Shown: positions 11,300 to 22,529 of the stretch, in pieces
How positions within the stretch are numbered: position 1 is the first letter of the stretch
Layout of the letters: every line of letters starts with the position of its first letter
Assembly (NCBI GenBank): GCA_023512835.1
Contig: CM042092.1
Coordinates: 13,366,498-13,430,497 of the forward strand
DNA length: 64,000 bases
From: Taxillus chinensis
Lineage: Eukaryota > Streptophyta > Magnoliopsida > Santalales > Loranthaceae
Direction: 5' to 3'
The notes under the pieces: generated by a model
The model's input: the letters and a program-made list of their open reading frames with translations, nothing else
Told to the model about the DNA's origin: nothing
The model's database searches: none
Made by a program: the position numbers and the translations under genes

Positions 11300-12345
11300 G
11301 CCACAAGGAGTGAATCACTGTCGGTCAAATTACGTATTTTCACTATTTTTGGCCTTTAAATTGACTCTAGCTGATGAATGCTAATGTTCTTTGACTAGTT
11401 AAAATTTTTAATAACATGTATTAATATTAGTCATATATTATCTTTGAAATCTATTACAAATTTTATCTTTTGGTTGATTTGGTTTAGCGCCAGATACAGG
11501 ATATTGCATAGGACCCAAGCCACGACGGGGATGATGGGCAGCAGGAGGGCAAGGCCGTGGTTGTCGTCGTCGACAGTGGCAGGGGCCTATTGCATTGCCA
11601 TGGTGGCGTTGCAGGAGGCCAGGGCTGAAAACACGGCCCCTGCGACCAGCGAAGAGGTGCAGGAGTGGTGGGCAGGGTGTAACCAGCAGCAAAGAAATTA
11701 AATTGTTACTTTAATTTCAGCCTTACAAATTATTAATTATAATTTCCCTCAAATCAATGCTATCGTCGCTGCCAAAAAAGTTTTATTTAAATCTTAGTTC
11801 ATTTTTCCATCATTCATTCGTAGAGATAAAAAAAGAAAGATGAATGAATGGTGGGCAGCCGTGGTGCTAGAGTGATTTAACGTATTTCTTGACTTGTTGA
11901 CGGAGTTAATGTAATGTGATATGCACATGACTATAGGACACTTGTCGGCATCATATACTGTCTTTTTTTGCGTTGAAGGAGTTACCTCCAAGCTGGATTG
12001 GAAGTAAGGTGTGTCCTTATTTCTTCGGTAATGATTATAGTAACTCATCAAATTTGACAAAATTGATATATTTACTGTATCTAAAAACTACATGTTTAAT
12101 ATTTTAGTTATTCCAATACTGGCTTTTTTTTTATAATATTCATTAAATTTTAGATTTATATTATTCTCTTAATGAAGCTAATACCAATGTTCCGAGCATC
12201 CTCAATGATATTAGGTAAAGTTATATTTAACTTGTTATAATATTACGTTAGCTAATCATGTTTTAATGTTGCATTATCTTTTTTTACTTAACTATAATTA
12301 GATTTACCTTTATTCATCAAATACAATCAAAACAGTAATGAATGA
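11300..12345. other. Spacer, no gene seen
   Basis: AT-rich, with a short moderately GC-rich patch at about 11490-11690 whose open frames in both orientations overlap and have no ATG-to-stop model I would defend. At about 12190 GAGCATCCTCAATGATATT looks like a MITE terminus whose partner may lie near 13235, outside the nested hAT element. Confidence 0.4.
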
Positions 12346-12353
12346 AAGGCAAG

Positions 12354-12678
12354 TAGGGGTGTTAAACATGTCAGCGGCCCGCGGGCTAGCCCGTAAAACA
12401 GGCCGGGCCAGGCTATAAAATTTGAGCTCATTTCAAAGCAGGCCTAAACGGTTTGTGGCCCCAGAGATATGGTTTAAATGGGCTTAGCCTGTATGGTTAC
12501 GGCCTAGCCCGCGGGCCATAGCCTGTACAGGCTCAGCCCAGATTTTGCACCAATCCTACCCAGGCCCAACTCGTAATGCCCATCCGCCAAGCCCACCAAT
12601 GCCTACGGGCGACCCAGCCCAATAGCCAACCATTAGTTTATATGTTACTTGTTAATTTTATTTGCATAATTAATATAT

Positions 12679-12715
<37 letters not shown>

Positions 12716-12876
12716 TTATTTTTTATTATTATTATAAGGGCTTAGCCCGCGGATCAGCCCGCCCTGCAAGCAGGTTGGGCTGGGCCAAAATTTTCTAGCC
12801 CGTTTAAAAGCGAGCCTAAACTAGCTAAGCCCGTTTAAGCCCAGTCCCGGCCCAGACCGCCCATTTAACACCCCTA
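12354..12876. mobile_element. hAT-type MITE
   Basis: Begins TAGGGGTGTTAAA and ends TTTAACACCCCTA, perfect inverted termini. It is flanked by 8-bp direct repeats AAGGCAAG (12346-12353) and AAGGCAGG (12877-12884), one mismatch. An 8-bp duplication with TAGGG ends is characteristic of hAT transposons. The arms are rich in GGGCT/GCCCG words and can fold back on each other. The middle holds an (AAT)n run followed by (ATT)n. There is no transposase, so it is non-autonomous. Confidence 0.85.
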
Positions 12877-12884
12877 AAGGCAGG

Positions 12885-15109
12885 TTGGGGTTTAAAAAAA
12901 GTCTGATGATAAAAATATGATGGGGCGCCATTAGGTAAAGCTAAAAATTGAAATAATATATCATAAAATACCAAAAGTATCACTTGATGTGCAATATTTA
13001 AGATTACTTTGCTATAGTATTTAACTGTAAATGAAAATCGAATTTGAAACATTGAAAACAGATTTAATAATCCAAAAGTATTGCACCTCATGCAATATTT
13101 TGGGTATTGCATAATATATGAATCTATCAAAATTTATTAAAATTAAATAAATTTATTATTATAAATTTTACTATAATAAATACATTTGAGATAAATTTTA
13201 GACGATATAACTATAACATTTTAACCAAATTGAAGATGTTATTAGCCTCTAACCGGGACAAAACAAGAGCAAACTAATTTCAGATCATTCTATCTATGTG
13301 TTTAAGTAATAAATATTTGTGCAACCGGCTCGCGGCATCTTCGTGAAACCGTTAGAGATTAGATAGCTATGATTTTTTTTCTCTCCTCCATCTGATGAAT
13401 TGGTAGGATGCCTCCGTCAAAGCCTTTGCTTGGTTGCTATAGAAATAGGGTTGAGGTATGAAAAATGGGCAGAAAATTTAATTTCCCTTACTTGGCATAT
13501 ATGGAAAGAGTATGAAAAATATATGGGGATATGTGATAATATATTAAAGTATATGATATCATTTTCCATATCAAAGTGGCGTGGAGGGAAAGATAAACAT
13601 TAATTTATATTTTCAACATTATCCTTAATATCACACTATTAATAGTCATACAAATGGATAAAATTGATATTTCACATAATATTATTTTTTAAAAAAAATT
13701 ATTTAATTCTGATTAAATTATAAAAAATACATTTTTTTTCTCTTTTCCATCCAAACCAAACAACTACTTTTTCTATTATTTTTCTTTCTACATATTTTCT
13801 TTCTATATTTTTTTCATATCAAATTTTTTTACCTCTTTTTCATACTATGCCAAGCAAAGCAAAGGATAGAGATATTACTACGTAGCCCTGTTTGGATCTT
13901 GCCAGGAAAAAAAAAAAAAGAAACGAAAACTTGGTGGAGTGGAAGTACAATAATCACCACTACAGCACGTGGGGCCTTCAATCATGCCATGAGGAAACGA
14001 CGAAATTTTTTAGCTCATCGTACTCTTTCCAAATTTCCACTCTCTTTCTATTCCCAAAATACCATCATTTTATTATCGCTCTTTTTCTTCAAATCACCGC
14101 ATCCTCTGACAGCCCTTTAATTTGTTGTTTTTAGGCAATGCACACACCTCTCCTCTCCCCACACACCCTCTCCTCCCCAACTCCATAAAACGAAAACTTA
14201 CAGAAAAAGAAAACCCATTGCCACCATTCATCTCGCCCCTCCTACTCGCTGACCAAAAAGAAGAAGATTAGGTGACGAGCTCCATCCTAGCCAATGGACG
14301 AAGCCGCACATTCACCGAGGACCACCAAAGCAGAAACCCGCAGCTTTTGCAATAAGTTGGCCTAGCGTTTTTTTGGCGCGTGATGTGAGCTGTTTCAAGC
14401 AATGGGCCATTAGAGGGAGAGAGAGAGAGGGGACGGCACAAGTGTCAGCAGATAGCCTATCTCTGTTTTTATAATAGAAGGCTGCTTGCCTTTTTGAAAA
14501 GCTTTGGAAAAAGTAGTGTAACTTTGTGTAAATTGTCGGTTAGCTGGTAATGTCATTTTTCTTTCTTGTTTTGATGGTTGCTGGTTGCATTTTCCTCCAC
14601 ACCCGGCAGGTTATCGAAACACACGTTTCAGCTGTTGACACTGCCTAAAAATAGTGATTAACAATTATAAATTAATTAGCACAACCTATGATTGATTATA
14701 TGTGATCTAACAGATTTCACGGCTCCTTTTATTCCTACTTTTTCCTCGCCTTATGTGAGATCTTTATCAAGTTAGCTCTTTCTTGTTTTTCCTTCTTCAT
14801 TTGTACATCTTTGTCGTAGCTTGCTGCCCAAAACTAAGCGGCAGCACCAAAACAATCAGGTCATTTCCTCATCATCCATCTACATTTTTTTTTAGCATCC
14901 ACTCACTCACTCTCCTCATAAACACAAGTGAAGCAAAATCCAATCCGAGCTAGAGAAAAAAGAGAAAAAAATAAATAAAGACGCGATACACGGTCTCTGA
15001 ATCATCCATTTCTAATTAATATACAAAAGCTACTTCATTCAGCAGTCATGGACAAGACCTTACATAGAGTGACTAATCCCTGAGACAAAAAAACACAAAA
15101 TGGAAACTA

Positions 15110-15110
<1 letters not shown>
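12885..15110. other. Spacer, no gene seen
   Basis: AT-rich to about 13900, then mixed composition. An ATG at about 14294 opens a 23-codon frame (MDEAAHSPRTTKAETRSFCN...) in a C-rich context that looks leader-like, but it closes at once and I could not extend it by splicing. Confidence 0.4.

Positions 15111-15111
<1 letters not shown>

Positions 15112-15202
<91 letters not shown>
15112..15202. repeat. Compound (TA)n(GA)n microsatellite, 3' side of the NHL gene
   Basis: About 33 bp of alternating TA followed by nearly 60 bp of pure GA. A second (TA)n(GA)n in the same orientation lies on the other side of the gene at 15903-15956. Confidence 0.95.
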
Positions 15203-15204
<2 letters not shown>

Positions 15205-15244
15205 CTTGGTGCAAGCATAGCGCATGTGTTTTGCTATATTAACT

Positions 15245-15892
15245 TCAAATTGTAGTGGAGCATTGAGTTCCCTGTTTGGTGCTTAGGGGACCAGAGGGGA
15301 TGGAGGGTCCGAAAGTCATCACCGCAAGACAGTTCACATTGAGATGGTTCCGCCAGGACACCCACATCCCCACCTTCCAACGAACTTTTCCGCTCACCTT
15401 CAGGCTCAGCGGCATCTTTCCCGCAGTCTGGTCGCTAGCAACCTCGTACCGTAAAGACGGGGACACCGGGAGCCCTGTTCCAGCAAGAGTAGCCGAGATG
15501 ATATCAGTGCCTTTGTGACCCTGGTAGAAGGGTGGGAGAGAGGTCGGCACGGTTATCTGCTGGCCCTTGTACGACGCGTAGGCTTCGAGATCATCGTAGT
15601 AGATGCCCAACTTATCGTTGGGGTTTCTGGATAGGAGGGTGACTAGGACGGAGGAGTTAACGAGGTAGTTGGGGCCGGGGACGAGGTTGAGCTGGTAGAT
15701 GTTGGCCTCACCTAGGGAGAACTCGGGCTTGGAGGGGTGGAGGATGAGCCATATGAGGAGGATTAGGGACAGGATAGATACGAATAGAGTTGAGAAGATG
15801 AACAAAAGCTTCTTGTCGAAGTTGCTTCCGGAGGCGTTGATCAGTCCTTTCTTGGCACAGTGTTCGGGAGATGTTTCCACTCCCAAAGACAT
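15245..15892 (-). CDS. NDR1/HIN1-like (LEA_2) membrane protein
   Basis: Single-exon gene of 215 residues. NHL proteins are plant membrane-anchored proteins linked to pathogen and stress responses. Residues 1-28 form a short cytosolic N-terminus, 29-52 a strongly hydrophobic transmembrane segment (FIFSTLFVSILSLILLIWLI), and the rest is an LEA_2-type domain with the family signature SRNPNDKLGIYYDDLEAYAS (89-108) and LPPFYQGHKGTD (119-130). The start is the ATG at 15892, the only one that retains the charged N-terminus before the membrane helix. Length is normal for the family. The leader is unusual: within about 65 bp upstream of the ATG the coding strand reads C-run, (CT)n, (TA)n. Subgroup within NHL not determined. 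Confidence 0.92.
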   Translation of the reverse strand: MSLGVETSPEHCAKKGLINASGSNFDKKLLFIFSTLFVSILSLILLIWLILHPSKPEFSLGEANIYQLNLVPGPNYLVNSSVLVTLLSRNPNDKLGIYYDDLEAYASYKGQQITVPTSLPPFYQGHKGTDIISATLAGTGLPVSPSLRYEVASDQTAGKMPLSLKVSGKVRWKVGMWVSWRNHLNVNCLAVMTFGPSIPSGPLSTKQGTQCSTTI

Positions 15893-15902
15893 TCTTTATT
15901 GT

Positions 15903-15963
<61 letters not shown>

Positions 15964-15967
15964 TGGG
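15903..15967. repeat. Compound (TA)n(GA)n plus G-run in the NHL leader or promoter
   Basis: About 12 TA units, then about 15 GA units, then seven G. It starts about 10 bp upstream of the NHL ATG, so it is in the 5' UTR or core promoter. On the gene strand it is a (CT)n tract, a common plant promoter feature. Confidence 0.9.
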
Positions 15968-16620
15968 CTTGTTCCTGACCAGTTACATGAAAACGAAGGA
16001 GGAGATGGTGGGGGGGGTTTAAATATATTTTGAGGAGTGTGAAGGGGGGGCTAGAAAATGGAAGCGCACTCAAGTGAGCAAAGGCGGCAATAATTTTGCG
16101 ATGTTGCTTTCTTGATGTGCAAAGTATCATGAAGAAAGAAATTATCGATTTCGTTACTGTTTACATCGGTCGATGTAAAATTAAATGTATTATAATATGA
16201 AAAACGGAAAATTACGATTAATTTATAATTCGGTCGTAAACGTAAATTCAATTAATATGGATATTCAATATAAAATAAATCTTAGAAAACTGTTGTGAGA
16301 TCTCTCTTAAACAATAAAATAATCATGCACGGCATTTAGCTATATGAAAGCTACTTTGATAACCAAATAGTGGTAAATCAGTAATAAAATAGTGAGTTCC
16401 AACCTATGCCTGCAGAGTTTTAAGGGTATAGAGGGGTGAGAAGGATGAGTGTATTATTGTAAAATTAATAACTTAAATAATTAATTAAATTACCCAAATG
16501 ATTTTCTAAAAAATATGCAATATTATAGACGAAAAAATTATTATCCTAACATTTGATCACAAATATATGATTTAACAAATTGGAACCATATGTTTGACAA
16601 ATATTTGAAAAGGTAATATA
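15968..16620. other. Spacer, nothing recognised
   Basis: Presumed distal promoter of the NHL gene, becoming AT-rich. No motif stood out. Confidence 0.4.
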
Positions 16621-16623
16621 TAA

Positions 16624-17022
16624 GAGTATCTATTGTAAACTTTTTATTTATAATTTTTTTGTTAAGTTTGGAGAATTAATTTAATAAAAATACGTAAAAA
16701 TTATACTCTTTGAACTCTCCATTATAATTAAAATCTTAACAAAACAAATAGTAATTCCGTGAATTTAACTCAATAATATTAATCTTTATTTATTAAAATA
16801 TTATATTTCTATTACCATATTTATTTTTTATCGTTTTTCTATTTTCACATGTACTTTTAATTAAAACTAAATAAATAAATACTTAAAAATAATATTTTAA
16901 TTACTAAATTGTTAAAACAGATAGACTGAAAAGCATGCTTTAAGAAAATAAGTTATTAAAATAAAAAAAATATTTTTAATTATTTTGAAGAGTTAATTTT
17001 AAAGAGATTGCAATAGATACTC
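16624..17022. mobile_element. Tourist-like (PIF/Harbinger-type) MITE
   Basis: Left end GAGTATCTATTGTAA and right end TTGCAATAGATACTC are inverted repeats, and both sides are bordered by the trinucleotide TAA (16621-16623 and 17023-17025). A TAA/TTA target duplication is the hallmark of PIF/Harbinger elements. About 400 bp, AT-rich, no open frame. Confidence 0.85.
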
Positions 17023-17306
17023 TAATATGTATGCAAAGGGTATCCTAACACCCTAGCCAACCTCGACATCAAAGCTTTATGATATGTGCCACATAGAGGG
17101 TGCTAAAGTTTGAGAAGTGTTGAAATAATGGATTTCAAGATGATGAAATCGTAAATCAAGATGAAATCCCAATTGTTGTCCAGGATTTTAAGACGATAAA
17201 TCCCAAATGGAGATTGAAATAAGACCTCCTTCATCCTTGTTACCCATTTGCACTTTGTTTCTTGTAAAAAATAAATTTAACATTGATGAAAAAGAGTCTC
17301 TACGAG

Positions 17307-17308
<2 letters not shown>

Positions 17309-17382
<74 letters not shown>

Positions 17383-17383
17383 G
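17309..17383. repeat. (AAT)n microsatellite, about 24 units
   Basis: An uninterrupted trinucleotide run. The poly-Asn and poly-Leu open frames across it are artefacts of the repeat. Confidence 0.97.
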
Positions 17384-18686
17384 CTATATATTTTAAAATT
17401 AATTTTTAGAGATATTGCTAAAACACATGCGAATTTAATTAGTTTTGCCAAAAGACAAGATAAATATCAAGTAGATGCCATAAAATTATACTTTTATTCT
17501 CGTCATAGAATATCCAATGCAAGACCTAATATGGGAATAAGGCACTATAGCTCTATGTAAGCTATAGACATTTTGTTGGATCCAAGGTTTGATTGAACTA
17601 GCAAATCTTTTAAGTCTTTAAAGATTTGGAAGAGATCTTAGAAGATCCAAGAGAACTTAGAAAATTCATACAAACAAATGATCCATAAGAAAAAAAAAAT
17701 CAAGCGAAAACTTAAGGTGAGATTAGATAAATTCATTTGGATCAAGAAAATATATGCAGAGTTAAAAAACACGTTCAGATAAAAAAAACAAGTTAAAATA
17801 AAAAAAGTATGAATCTGTAGTATATATTAAATCTCATTTGGCTCATATTGGATATTTATATTTATATATGAATTCACCTCATTACATATTTATATTTATA
17901 TTTATTATGATGCCTTTTAAAAAAACATACAAAAAGCCTTTTGTCATTATTATTATGATTATCATTCGGGAAATGACCCATCGAAGTATTCCTGTTGGTG
18001 AGGGAACAATATAGAATCACATGGTTAAAGAAAGGCTAGAAAAATTTAGGATGGGTAACCACTGAAAAGTCTATGCCATTGAATAAATAAGATTTTAATT
18101 TCTAGTTAACCCACAATCTTCCATGTAAATCTCCATTGATCCTCATATAGTTTCATGACAACCTCTCTTTACTCACAACCTTCATTTATATCCACGAAGC
18201 TAGAGTAGTGAAGTTAGTCATCTACTATTTGGTATTCGTTGTTTTAATTAGACAAGAAGAGTTCTCTCCTAGCATAGAGGAATCTAAGCATTATTATTTG
18301 AAAGGAGGCCCGATCTTAAGCATTCTAAAAATTTCTTTTATTTACTTTATCTTGTAGGAAATTCTATGATTATTCACTAGTTTTAGACAAAAAGACTTGA
18401 AAAAAACTCTCTACGTATATAATTCTACTATGTTTAATTTCTTTTCCTTATCTTCTAAAATAAGGACTTTGTTGAATATGCGTTTTGTGAGAATATAAAA
18501 ACATTATTATTGTTTGTAATAATCTAAGATTGTTCCTTGTTTTTTGAAAATTTGTTGTTACAAATAAAGTGCAGATCTTAAAACTTGACCTATGGACTTT
18601 GGACTTCACTGTGATTTATAACACTTTGCTAATGTTAATTGCATATATGCTATAAAAATGTAGAAATAAAGGAAACTAGATTTATT
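17384..18686. other. AT-rich spacer with possible retroelement debris
   Basis: No open frame of note. The segment at 18108-18200 resembles 19532-19620 (both begin AACCCACAATCTT and share ACAACCTCTC and CAACCTTCAT words in order), about 1.4 kb apart in the same orientation. They may be remnants of a pair of long repeats. Confidence 0.35.
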
Positions 18687-18746
18687 AATAATTCTAACAA
18701 ACTCTCTATTATTTAAGCGAATTTAATAGAAATGTAGACACTTAAA

Positions 18747-19076
18747 AGTAATTCTAACAAATTCTCTATTATTTAAAAATAAAGAGTTAAACAATATTAT
18801 ATTACTTTTTTTAGTCTCAACAAGTCAAAAGTAAAAAACTCACTTTTTTTTTATTTTTGATGAGTGATAAAGTCAATCTTCATAATTTTTTTATTTTTCT
18901 CACTCTTTATTCTTTTGTCATGTATTAATAAAGAGATATTTAAAGAGTTACAATAAATTTTTAAAAATATTATTTTAATCAAAATAAAGATAAAATAGAA
19001 ATTATTGTTAGACTTGAAATTATAAAATGAGTAAAAATATCCTTAAGATAATAGAAAGAGTTTATTAAAATTACTC
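18747..19076. mobile_element. Tourist-like MITE
   Basis: Left end AAGTAATTCTAACAAATTCT and right end matching GAGTAATTTTAATAAACTCT when inverted, with TAA on both sides (18744-18746 and 19077-19079). A second partial copy of the left terminus lies immediately upstream at about 18688-18716, suggesting an earlier, truncated or nested insertion of the same family. Confidence 0.75.
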
Positions 19077-19079
19077 TAA

Positions 19080-20640
19080 GTTCAAATGCATAATAGTTCA
19101 ATGCACACGATTGGTTAAGTTATTATGATTTATCAGAATAATGGAGGCGAGGCCCTTGATGAGATATTATTTAACGCATGTAAGGAATTAAAAATATTTA
19201 ATGCATATGGGGAATTGAGGTTATCATGCATGTGAAGAATTGAGGTTATTTAATGCATATGGAAAATTGAATTTATTTAATATAGGTGATAAGTTGAGAC
19301 AATATATTTAATACATACGAAATTGCATGCCTCTATTTGAGACTCTTCAAGAAGTATAATGAACACCTGCAATTAACAGGTTGTCCCACGATTTACCACT
19401 ATAAAAGGAGACACGAAATTGAATTTCACACACTACATTTCCGGAAAACTAATTTCTTTCATTAGATAACCTCACATTTCTTTCATTAGCTTGAGAAGAG
19501 AAGAGAAGCAATGCAATTGCCCTAAACAATCAACCCACAATCTTTTATGAACCATCCTCATCTAGTGAGCTACAACCTCTCATTGCTCTCAACCTTCATC
19601 CATAACTCGTGTACATTTAGCCCTGCTTAATCTTTAATCCTTCAACTTGAAGCTCTCTATTCTATTAACTATTGAACGTGTGCTGTCAATTTCTTTAATA
19701 TTACACTATAGGTAGTGATATTCTTCACCTACAACTTAGTATTCATCCACACCCATGGGTATTTGTTGTTTCAAAAAACGGCTATAACTCAGATAGGCAA
19801 TATCTTGTTTAAATCTTCATTAATATTAAACAAAGATTATCAACAACTGACAGGCTCACGTTTCTAGCAAGTGGTGTTGATGTCGTGTGTGTGGATAGCT
19901 CACATGCATTAGGTGGTTGTATGGCTACTTTGGTGTACTACTGCACCAATTGAAGATGGTGCATGGCACCTTCTATAAATACTCCCCCTTAGGTATTAAA
20001 GAATACATAAAAGCTAAGGAGATCAATAGAGAACTAGAGTGGAAGATGGAAAAATATAAGAAGAAAATTCAGAGTCCAATATTTATGATATATTTCTAAG
20101 ATTATTTTTGGTATGAGTTTTGTACCGAGTTCAACATTCCATCTAGGTTTCTTTTAAGCAATACTACATACAAGTCCCTTTCATGTAGGACTTTCGTACA
20201 CACCTGATATCATACTATACTATTGATTCTACAATATGAAAGTCTCCTAATGATTTTAACCAAATCATGAGTGAGGCCTGATCAAATAATTAACTCAGTA
20301 AAATATTATAAAGTCAAATGTGCGTGAAGACTTAAAAATAGACTTTATCTCTTTTTTATGTAAAATAAAAGTAAAATTTCTAGAGTATATTATATTCGGG
20401 TCATTGAAATCATCAAATAAGAAATGATTTGAAATAAAATTGTATAAATCATTTGATATTTATTGGTTTGTTCTGTGATTTTATCCATCCATATATATAT
20501 TTGAAAAGTTTTCCAGTTATTTTTTCTTATTTATTTATTTATTGGCTTATTCTTTTTTTTTCCCTACCTAATTCTGCATATTGGTGCAAAAATTAAGTGA
20601 AGTTATTTAGTAAAAAAAAATGAAACTTATATAAGCTATA
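19080..20640. other. AT-rich spacer, possible LTR remnant
   Basis: At 19400-19412 a CTATAAAAGG box follows a moderately GC-rich stretch, as in retroelement promoters, and the 19532-19620 segment repeats sequence from 18.1 kb. No PBS, paired LTR ends or pol-like reading frame was found. Confidence 0.3.
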
Positions 20641-20935
20641 ATTACCCCTTCATCTTTCATGAAAAATTTCTTGAAATATCGGTAACTCGTTATGAAACCC
20701 AATAAAGACATGCCCTTCCATTTGAGTATGGCTGTAAGTGCGAAGTAAAGGCACGTTGGTGGAGAATCTGGAGATTGCATTTAAGAGGTCCGCATGTACT
20801 TTGCTTATTAGGGTTAAACATGATGGGAGTGGTGATTGAGACGCCCTCCCCAATAAGAGCAAGGCAGAGTGCATGACCCATTGCTGTTGCCCTCTCAACA
20901 CTTTTTTTTTCCCAAGCCGTGTGCATGCGACTAAT
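20641..20935. other. Short GC-richer block, not identified
   Basis: About 290 bp with balanced composition in AT-rich surroundings. Two overlapping minus-strand frames (about 80 codons each) exist, but neither has recognisable motifs and they compete for the same DNA. It could be a decayed exon or repeat. Confidence 0.25.
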
Positions 20936-22525
20936 TATTTTGTATTTTATATTTTAATAAAATAATTTATAGAATCAAATATTTTATATCTTTTTAATTA
21001 TTAATGTTTTGAATTTTACTAAATATATGTTACATGAAGCAAACCAATGATGAAAATATCAATGGGCATTAGCTTGTATTGAAATTTTATTTTTAAATAG
21101 TATTTCAAATTTTCATTAAAAAAATTATACGATATATTGCCCTAATCTAAAATCCGCCCTACGTTCTCGCCAGCACATCCACGCCAATGATTGTAAGACA
21201 ATATTAACATTGTTTTATTTTGTTTTATTAAGCTAAAACCGTGCTAGACGTCCACAGATTTTTGGAAAACAAACCACCCCAGACAACATACCCCCGACCC
21301 CCGGGCCCCGGGCCATTGAAAGTGAACACTAAGCTAGATGGGCTTTATAGAATTTGAATTTAGAATCAGTGTATTACATAGGCATCAAATATGATCACGT
21401 ATATAATTTTTAGTTTTTCGAAAATACTTAAGAATATGCTTAATTGATTTCTAATGTTTCAATCCTATTTAATTTTATCAAAATTATACATATATATATA
21501 TATATATAACTATATTTACTTTATACATAATATTTTTTTACATAAAAAGTATGAGTATATAAAATTAAATCTGTCAATAATCTTACAGAATTGTATTTAA
21601 ACACTAATATAATTATTTTAATTTAAACTAGAATGTTTTGATAATTTAATTTTGAACTATTATTTTACCATAAAAATTATTTGTAATGCTAAAGATATGA
21701 TAACAAGATAATAAAATATAGATGTCGTCCTATTCTAAACAAATAAATAATTTAAATTTAAAAAATAATTAACTAGATGAAAAAGATCTTCTTTTATCAT
21801 AAATAAAATAATTTAGAATAATAAAATTTTAATGAAAAATAAAAAAATTTAACACAAAAAACAATACAAATATATCAACGAAATAATGGAAATAATACAT
21901 GATAAATAATAAGTACCTACAATATTATAATATAATATAATTGACTAAAAATTAATTATAAAAAATTTATAAAAACACATGTCACTTAAACTAGTATGTA
22001 TATTATTTTAGCTCTACTAATTCTTTTAGTTTCACTAGTTTCCGAAATCAAATGAGAGTACATATCATAACATATAACATATGTCCATCGCAAGCATTAA
22101 GCTAAACACCTAGTTTTGTGAGACCGATGTTATTAGAATGAATACAAACATGATCAATTCAAATCAACGACTAAAATTCGAAATCAATTCAAATCAAGTA
22201 ATTTAATTTTGTGAAAAATTCCAATCAAATTATTCAATTATATAAATGTACTACTAAAATTAATATTGATTATTATTATTATTATTATTATTAAATAAAT
22301 ATAATAAACAAATAAATTTTAAAACGACAAGTATAGTCCTGACTCAATTCTCTGACCTGCTCCATTACCGCCCCCTCGGAGCCCGCGCTGGTGCAAACTT
22401 AAGTCAGATTTTAATGTCGCAATATATTTCAATAATATATTTCAATTTCTTAATTGTGGTTCTTGTGTGTCTTTTTACTGAGAACACTGGCCTAGGTATA
22501 GGTTAAGTTTAGCTTAAAAAAAACT
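20936..22525. other. AT-rich spacer containing one arm of a dispersed inverted repeat
   Basis: No genes. The segment 21975-22145 is matched in reverse complement by 42375-42550. A GC-rich patch at about 21280-21320 is too short to interpret. Confidence 0.5.
21975..22145 (+). repeat. Dispersed repeat, copy 1
   Basis: About 170 bp that recur in inverted orientation at 42375-42550. Shared words in order include GTCACTTAAACTAGTAT, AATTCTTTTAGTTTCA, CGAAATCAAATGAGAG, TTAAGCTAAACACC and CGATGTTATTA. Class unknown. Confidence 0.75.
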
Positions 22526-22529
22526 CTTT

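Noticed and set aside
11438..11701. Overlapping frames on both strands (84-85 codons)
   Set aside because: Mutual overlap, no known domain, no convincing start context.
17188..17560. Open frames with poly-Asn or poly-Leu
   Set aside because: They are translations of the (AAT)n microsatellite.
20650..20926. Two overlapping minus-strand frames of about 80 codons
   Set aside because: No motif, and both frames compete over the same block; described only as an unidentified GC-richer segment.
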